A stretch of 64,000 nt of DNA, taken from NCBI RefSeq assembly GCF_007655135.1, contig NC_045129.1:16838274-16902273 (forward strand), read 5' to 3'. The notes beneath the pieces were generated by a model. That model ran no database searches, was not told the DNA's origin, and saw only the letters and a program-made list of their open reading frames with translations. The stretch is from Punica granatum (lineage: Eukaryota > Streptophyta > Magnoliopsida > Myrtales > Lythraceae). This document shows positions 59,715-64,000 of this stretch, piece after piece. Each line of letters opens with the position of its first letter. Positions within the stretch are counted from its first letter, which is position 1. The position numbers were made by a program, and so were the translations under genes.

Positions 59715-61824
59715 GCCCTTTCGGTAATCTAGTTTGCTAGGCTTGCCGTTTTGTTTATTTACCTCGTGATTTAGGGTTGCACTTCACTCACCCGTTTTGA
59801 CACCGTAAAGTCGATGAATTGATCAAGTTGGGCCAAGGTCCCGAGAGAAAAGTAGGCTTGCGTCTCGAGAAATCGGTTCACTATCTTCGCGTTACAGTTC
59901 GTCGAACCGTGATGGTTGATTCCCTGCGCGAACCGAGACTACGAGTGTTCGAGCTTACTCATCTATTGGTAACAATAGACCAACTTGATCGGTTCGACAC
60001 TCGGACCTCTCACTCACTGATCGGGGATCCTTACAGATGAATGAATGAATGAATATACAAACAAAATCCTCGCAATGTTCTCTCGAATAATTACAAAGTA
60101 CAACTGAATAAAGTAAGTGGTTCCCGATCGGTTTGCGTTGGGCCAATATTCTGCTCCGGCTCACCGTGAGATTTTTGAGTGACCGACAAGTAAATTAAGG
60201 CAACGCGGGCTCAGGGAGCCAGGAGTCGAGTCCGACCGGACCAACAAGCGACGCGAGAGTCGATTGATTCTCACGATAATCGTTGGACCGTTCGAGCTCC
60301 CGGGTGATGTCTAACCACGATTCACACACCCGATCCAAGTCGTCTTCCACATAGACATTACTGGGAGTAGAGTGGTGACTCGGGGCTAGACCCCATTCTG
60401 CACTCGGGTTGCCCGTGCTCGGTGCACATGGGGGTGTTGGACCCCGTGGTCGATGGTTCGAGGTGTTGGCCCCTGTGATAAGCGTGACCTATGGGTTCGG
60501 GCTCGAACCGCAACAAACAGCAAGTAACAGTGGAAAACGGAAGAAAACCGATAAAAACTGATAAACAGATGAAAACAGACAAATACAGACAAATACAGAC
60601 AAGTCGTGTATTATGCCAATTTTATGTGATTTAGCCAATTATTAACCGGGGTTGATTGGCGGACAATCTCCCTACCCTAGACAAATAGATGAATGTGCTA
60701 GAATGCAGTTCTAGGTCAACTATGTGTGTGAGTTTGTTTTAAGACTTTATTCTATATAGTGACAGTGCGGTTTCACTGAATATGCCAAACTCATGTTTTG
60801 ACTCTAGCTTTGGAATCTAGTGTTCCGCCTAGCCATTATCTAATGTTTGATTATGTCAAATGAATGATTAATCCGGTATTATGTGTTTTGCAATAGAAAT
60901 AACAACGCTAACCACTGAATCTACGGTAAGACGATAGAAACACCGAAAGTGGATGAAATGGGCCATGCGAATGAAACTCGCACCCGGACGGGTTGCCCCT
61001 TTTTATCCATAGATCGAGGTGTTTCAGTCTCCTTAACACCTAGGATATCGGCGAATCACGAAATGACGGTTATGCCCTTGGTTTTAAAATGTGTGAACTG
61101 CATGTGTAAAATTGAGATCGCATGACACAAAGAGGACTCGCGCACTTCGACATGAGCCGCCTCAAATCGGGCCCGGACTCGAGTCATAGTACGCGAGCAC
61201 TCCCTAGACACTAATTCCGTTTGTGTTATGCGTCTCGATGTTTTGAGATTGTGGACTTTAAAAGGGCATTTCCACCATTTGGTGATACGTCGATGCGTTT
61301 ACAAATTGACATTTGATTCATCCAATTATTTAAGCCGAATGATTTAATTAATTAAATGACACGTCCCATTTCTCATTTGTGGAGTGGTTTAGTGATTGAG
61401 GAGTTGAACCTTGATTATTATGGGCTAATGAGATGATTATTCGGGGTTAATGTGCCTAACATGTAAATTAATCGTGAAGCTAATGATTTAAGCGAAAAAT
61501 GTAATTGCAATCAATTCCAAGAATCGGTTTTAATCATTTCTTGCATGCATAAGACGTCAAGCATAATAAGAACACACATATTTACAAAGTCGATGCCACC
61601 ATGGTCTTGGAATCATAAATAAACATGCAATACAAACACAAACATGATATATAATGGAATCAATAAAATGGTATCGGCACGAAAAACGAGGTAAATCGTA
61701 AACGCAATAAACATGAAAACAAAGTTGAATCAGGGTCAAGGGGTCTATTTTGGATCTAGATTCAGTTTGGAGAGGACTACATTATACCCAAAAGAAAAGT
61801 GTGATATGATTTGTCGAATAGACG

Positions 61825-62630
61825 GAAAGTTTGGTAAATAATTTTTATTTGGAGTTTCAACGCCCATAAAAATATAAAATTTTGTTTGGAACCTTAAAAT
61901 AACATCAGGAATGTGTGGTAAAAATTTCAGTTCATTTTGAAGTCGGATGGTTCGCGAGATCTATCAAAATCAAACCGAATACACCGAAATAATGGGTACA
62001 TATTTTTTATACAAAGATCCAGCACCCAGAAAAATCTGAAATTTTTTGTGGAGACTTAAAATAACATCAAGTGTCTGTGCTAAAAATTTCAGCTTATTTC
62101 AAGCTCGGATGGTTCATGAGATGTATCAAAATCAGACCGAAAACACCGAAATAACGGGTAAACATTTTTTATCTGGAGATCCAGTGCTCGGAAAAATCTG
62201 AAATTTTTTATGGAGACTTAAAATAACATCAAGTGTCTGTGGTAAACATTTCAGCTCATTTAGAACTCGGATGGTTCACGAGACATATCGAAATCGGACC
62301 AAGAATACCGAAATAATGAGTAAACATTTTTTATCTGGAGATTCAGCACCCAGAAAAATCTGAAATTTTTTTTGGAGACTGAAACTAACATCAATAGTCT
62401 GTGGTAAAAATTTCAGCTCATTTCAAACTCAGATGGTTCATGAGACATATCGAAATCAGATCGAGAATACCGAAATAACAGGTAAACATTTCTTTATCCC
62501 GAGATCTAGTGCCCAGAAAAATCTGAAATTTTGTGTGGGGACTTAAAATAACATCAATAAGTTTTGGTAAAAATTTCAGCTCATTTAGAAGTCGGATGGT
62601 TCACGAAGTTGCTCAAGGGCCAAACCTGGG
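61825..62630 (+). repeat. Five-copy ~162-bp tandem repeat inside LTR E
   Basis: Aligned on 'aaaatctgaaattt', copies fall at about 61866, 62029, 62191, 62353 and 62516, a spacing of 162-163 bases. Each unit holds 'TTAAAATAACATCAA', 'GGTAAAAATTTCAGCTCATTT' or close variants, 'CGGATGGTTCACGAGA' and 'ACCGAAATAAC'. AT-rich, no ORF. Absent from the T3 and N2 LTRs at the homologous place. Confidence 0.85.
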
Positions 62631-63257
62631 ATCTAAGGAAAATCATGTGAAATGAGCCCTTAACACCCATCCAACACTTCAGCAGCAAACACACATGCAA
62701 TAAGTCAATGTTTACCTAGCCTTAGGATGCTAGGAAAGAGTCGGAGAAGTGGTCTAGAGGGTCGCTAGACCCAGCTGGACGACAAGGGCATAATGCACCC
62801 AAGAGAAGCAACCACGGTAGCCGAGAGAAAGGTGAGTCAGCATGGTGGCTCGAACTTGGTTCCTTGGGTCGGCACGGGTCCTTGGGCTCCCCTAGGAAGT
62901 GCTGAACGTTGTTGTGGTGGTCCGAAACGAGGTGCATGCACGGTTTTTTCCCGGAAACACGAAATAAAACCGTGAGACAACAAGAGAACTCGGCAAAGAG
63001 AAAAAGGAAGAAAGGGAGGTCGTGCTCGGTTGCGCAGCTCTTGGACCGTGACCACCTTGTCACGGGGGAGAGTGAGGAGGCCCCGTTTGGTTAGTGAGTT
63101 AAAATCACCATGATTTTAACTTTAACTTTAACTCTACACTACACAACAAAATACACATTTGAAAAGTCAAACTGGTGGGGCCCATATCTTATTCAAACAC
63201 ACAATCTCATTATACACAATTATCTACTACATCCATTCATTTTATTTATTACCGACT

Positions 63258-64000
63258 TCATCTTGTTTCCGCTTGCCATATTGCATCTGCAATACGGTTA
63301 CGTAATGCATCCATTTCCCTGCTTCTCATGTTTACGTCAACCTGATCTCCAATTAGATGAGGAGGATTTCGGAATTCATCGTAACATTGCCATGCATTTC
63401 CATACTCTGCGAATAATCTGTCGTGATAATTATTAAGCCGAATGAAATTATGCAATACGAAGCATGCAAGAGTAATTTGTCCTTGGCAAACTGGGCCGTA
63501 ATTTGGCATTGATAGCAGTATGGCAAATCTCCTCTTCAGCACCCCAAAACACCGCTCGATAACATTACGAACGGATGCGTGCCGCTGATTGAATAACTCT
63601 TTCTCCGTCGTTGGTGGTGTGTCGTCATTAAAGTCACTGCGATGGTACCTCTGCCCTTTGTAAGGAGCCATATAACCGGGAATATTGGGGTATCCAGCAT
63701 CAATAACATAATATTGTTCTGCAATATTATAAATATTGATCTAATATATAAGAGTTGTAAAATGTAATTATGGAAATACATACGCGATTGACAACAAAAC
63801 ATGCGATATGAGTAAGAACTTACCACCATATGGAGCGGGGAATGTCTGCAATGTAGCGGCATCGGACAAAATTCTCGAGTCGTGAGCCGAACCCTCCCAT
63901 CCAGTCACGACATGTGTGAACATCATGTCATGCGAACAAGCAGCGAGAACATTTTGCGTAATCTCGTTATTTCGATCGCGATACGCGCCTCTCACCGATG
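63258..64000 (-). CDS. PIF/Harbinger transposase, C-terminal part, two exons
   Basis: Exon A (64000-63824) reads through TQNVLAACSHDM and GWEGSAHDSRIL, hallmark motifs of the DDE_Tnp_4 transposase fold. Exon B (63718-63258) begins with codons for E-Q-Y-Y-V-I-D-A-G-Y-P, containing the second catalytic Asp, then APYKGQRYH, then NVIERCFGVLKRRF with the catalytic Glu, and stops at 63258-63260. The exons join in frame across a 105-base intron. The first catalytic Asp lies upstream, outside the window. No stop or frameshift is seen, so the copy may be young. The protein would cut and move the element together with a separate Myb-like partner, which is not visible here. Confidence 0.85.
63719..63823 (-). 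other. Transposase intron (105 bases)
   Basis: The donor GGTG|GTAAGT and acceptor ATATTGCAG|AACAA are strong matches to plant splice signals. Splicing restores the conserved transition from a proline-glycine loop to the YYVIDAGYP motif, which is absent from either unspliced frame. Confidence 0.8.

Larger units (their letters stand above)
59450..63078 (-). mobile_element. E: Tat LTR (T3 type), minus strand, interrupted by the PIF element
   Basis: Begins TGTGCGCACTCG and is homologous along its length to 44427-48010, ending with the block 'ccgtgaccaccttgtcacgggggagagtgagg'. No primer site lies to its left, so it is a solo LTR or the outer LTR of an element whose rest is beyond the window; the left flank GCCAT (59445-59449) is the expected target duplication. 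It has the decamer at 59558-59567, the hairpin at 59694-59714, and a five-copy tandem repeat not found in the T3 LTRs. Confidence 0.83.
63079..64000 (-). mobile_element. PIF/Harbinger DNA transposon, 3' end (runs off the window)
   Basis: Starts at or near GGCCCCGTTTGGTTAG, typical of terminal inverted repeats in this superfamily, directly after LTR E sequence. The transposase lies on the minus strand and its 5' part is beyond 64000. I cannot see the other terminus, so the exact end and target duplication are unproven. Confidence 0.75.

Noticed and set aside
1..64000. A host gene, defence system or gene cluster
   Set aside because: Every stretch I could identify belongs to a transposable element or its tandem repeats; the remaining sequence shows no protein family I recognise.

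Overview
The window is plant nuclear heterochromatin made almost entirely of nested transposable elements. I see no host gene, rRNA or tRNA gene. The main elements are very large Ty3/gypsy LTR retrotransposons of the Tat/Ogre lineage. They have LTRs of about 4.3-6.5 kb, a primer-binding site matching the 3' end of tRNA-Arg (TGGCGACTCCACTGGGGA), an extra ORF upstream of gag, two RNase H domains, and a pro-RT interval that looks like a spliced intron. The protein style suggests a eudicot, possibly Myrtales such as pomegranate; the species is a guess.

Layout. (1) 1-5606: minus-strand Tat element T1, cut by the left edge, with the start of ORF1, leader, primer site and 5' LTR (1336-5606). It is inserted in the gag of T2. 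(2) 5607-17585: plus-strand Tat element T2, with gag remnant, protease, intron, decayed RT-RNase H-integrase, 3' noncoding modules, tandem repeats, polypurine tract and 3' LTR (12837-17585). (3) 17586-20229 and 50877-52062: N1, the oldest layer, a plus-strand non-autonomous Tat derivative with ORF1 coiled-coil remnants and no pol. T2 sits in its ORF1. (4) 20230-20576 and 49574-50876: solo LTR X of another family, in N1, flanked by a perfect 5-bp duplication CTTAC. (5) 20577-49568: T3, a nearly complete minus-strand Tat element inserted in X. Its 3' LTR carries a solo LTR (24474-30939). (6) 52063-59449: N2, a plus-strand element with 5' LTR, primer site and an internally deleted ORF1, running off the right side. 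(7) 59450-63078: E, a minus-strand Tat-type LTR inside N2, containing five ~162-bp tandem repeats. (8) 63079-64000: the 3' end of a PIF/Harbinger DNA transposon, inserted in E and cut by the window edge.

Inferred order of insertion: N1 first; then T2, X and N2 into N1; T1 into T2; T3 into X; the solo LTR into T3; E into N2; and PIF into E.

Expression model for T3 (minus strand): ORF1 (DUF7745-like plus coiled coil), then gag, then a probable -1 frameshift into protease, then removal of a 213-base intron to join protease to RT-RNase H-second RNase H-integrase. T2 supports the intron independently: its intron is 188 bases, yet splicing at the homologous sites also joins the correct frames. All autonomous copies are damaged by nonsense changes, so none looks competent as it stands.
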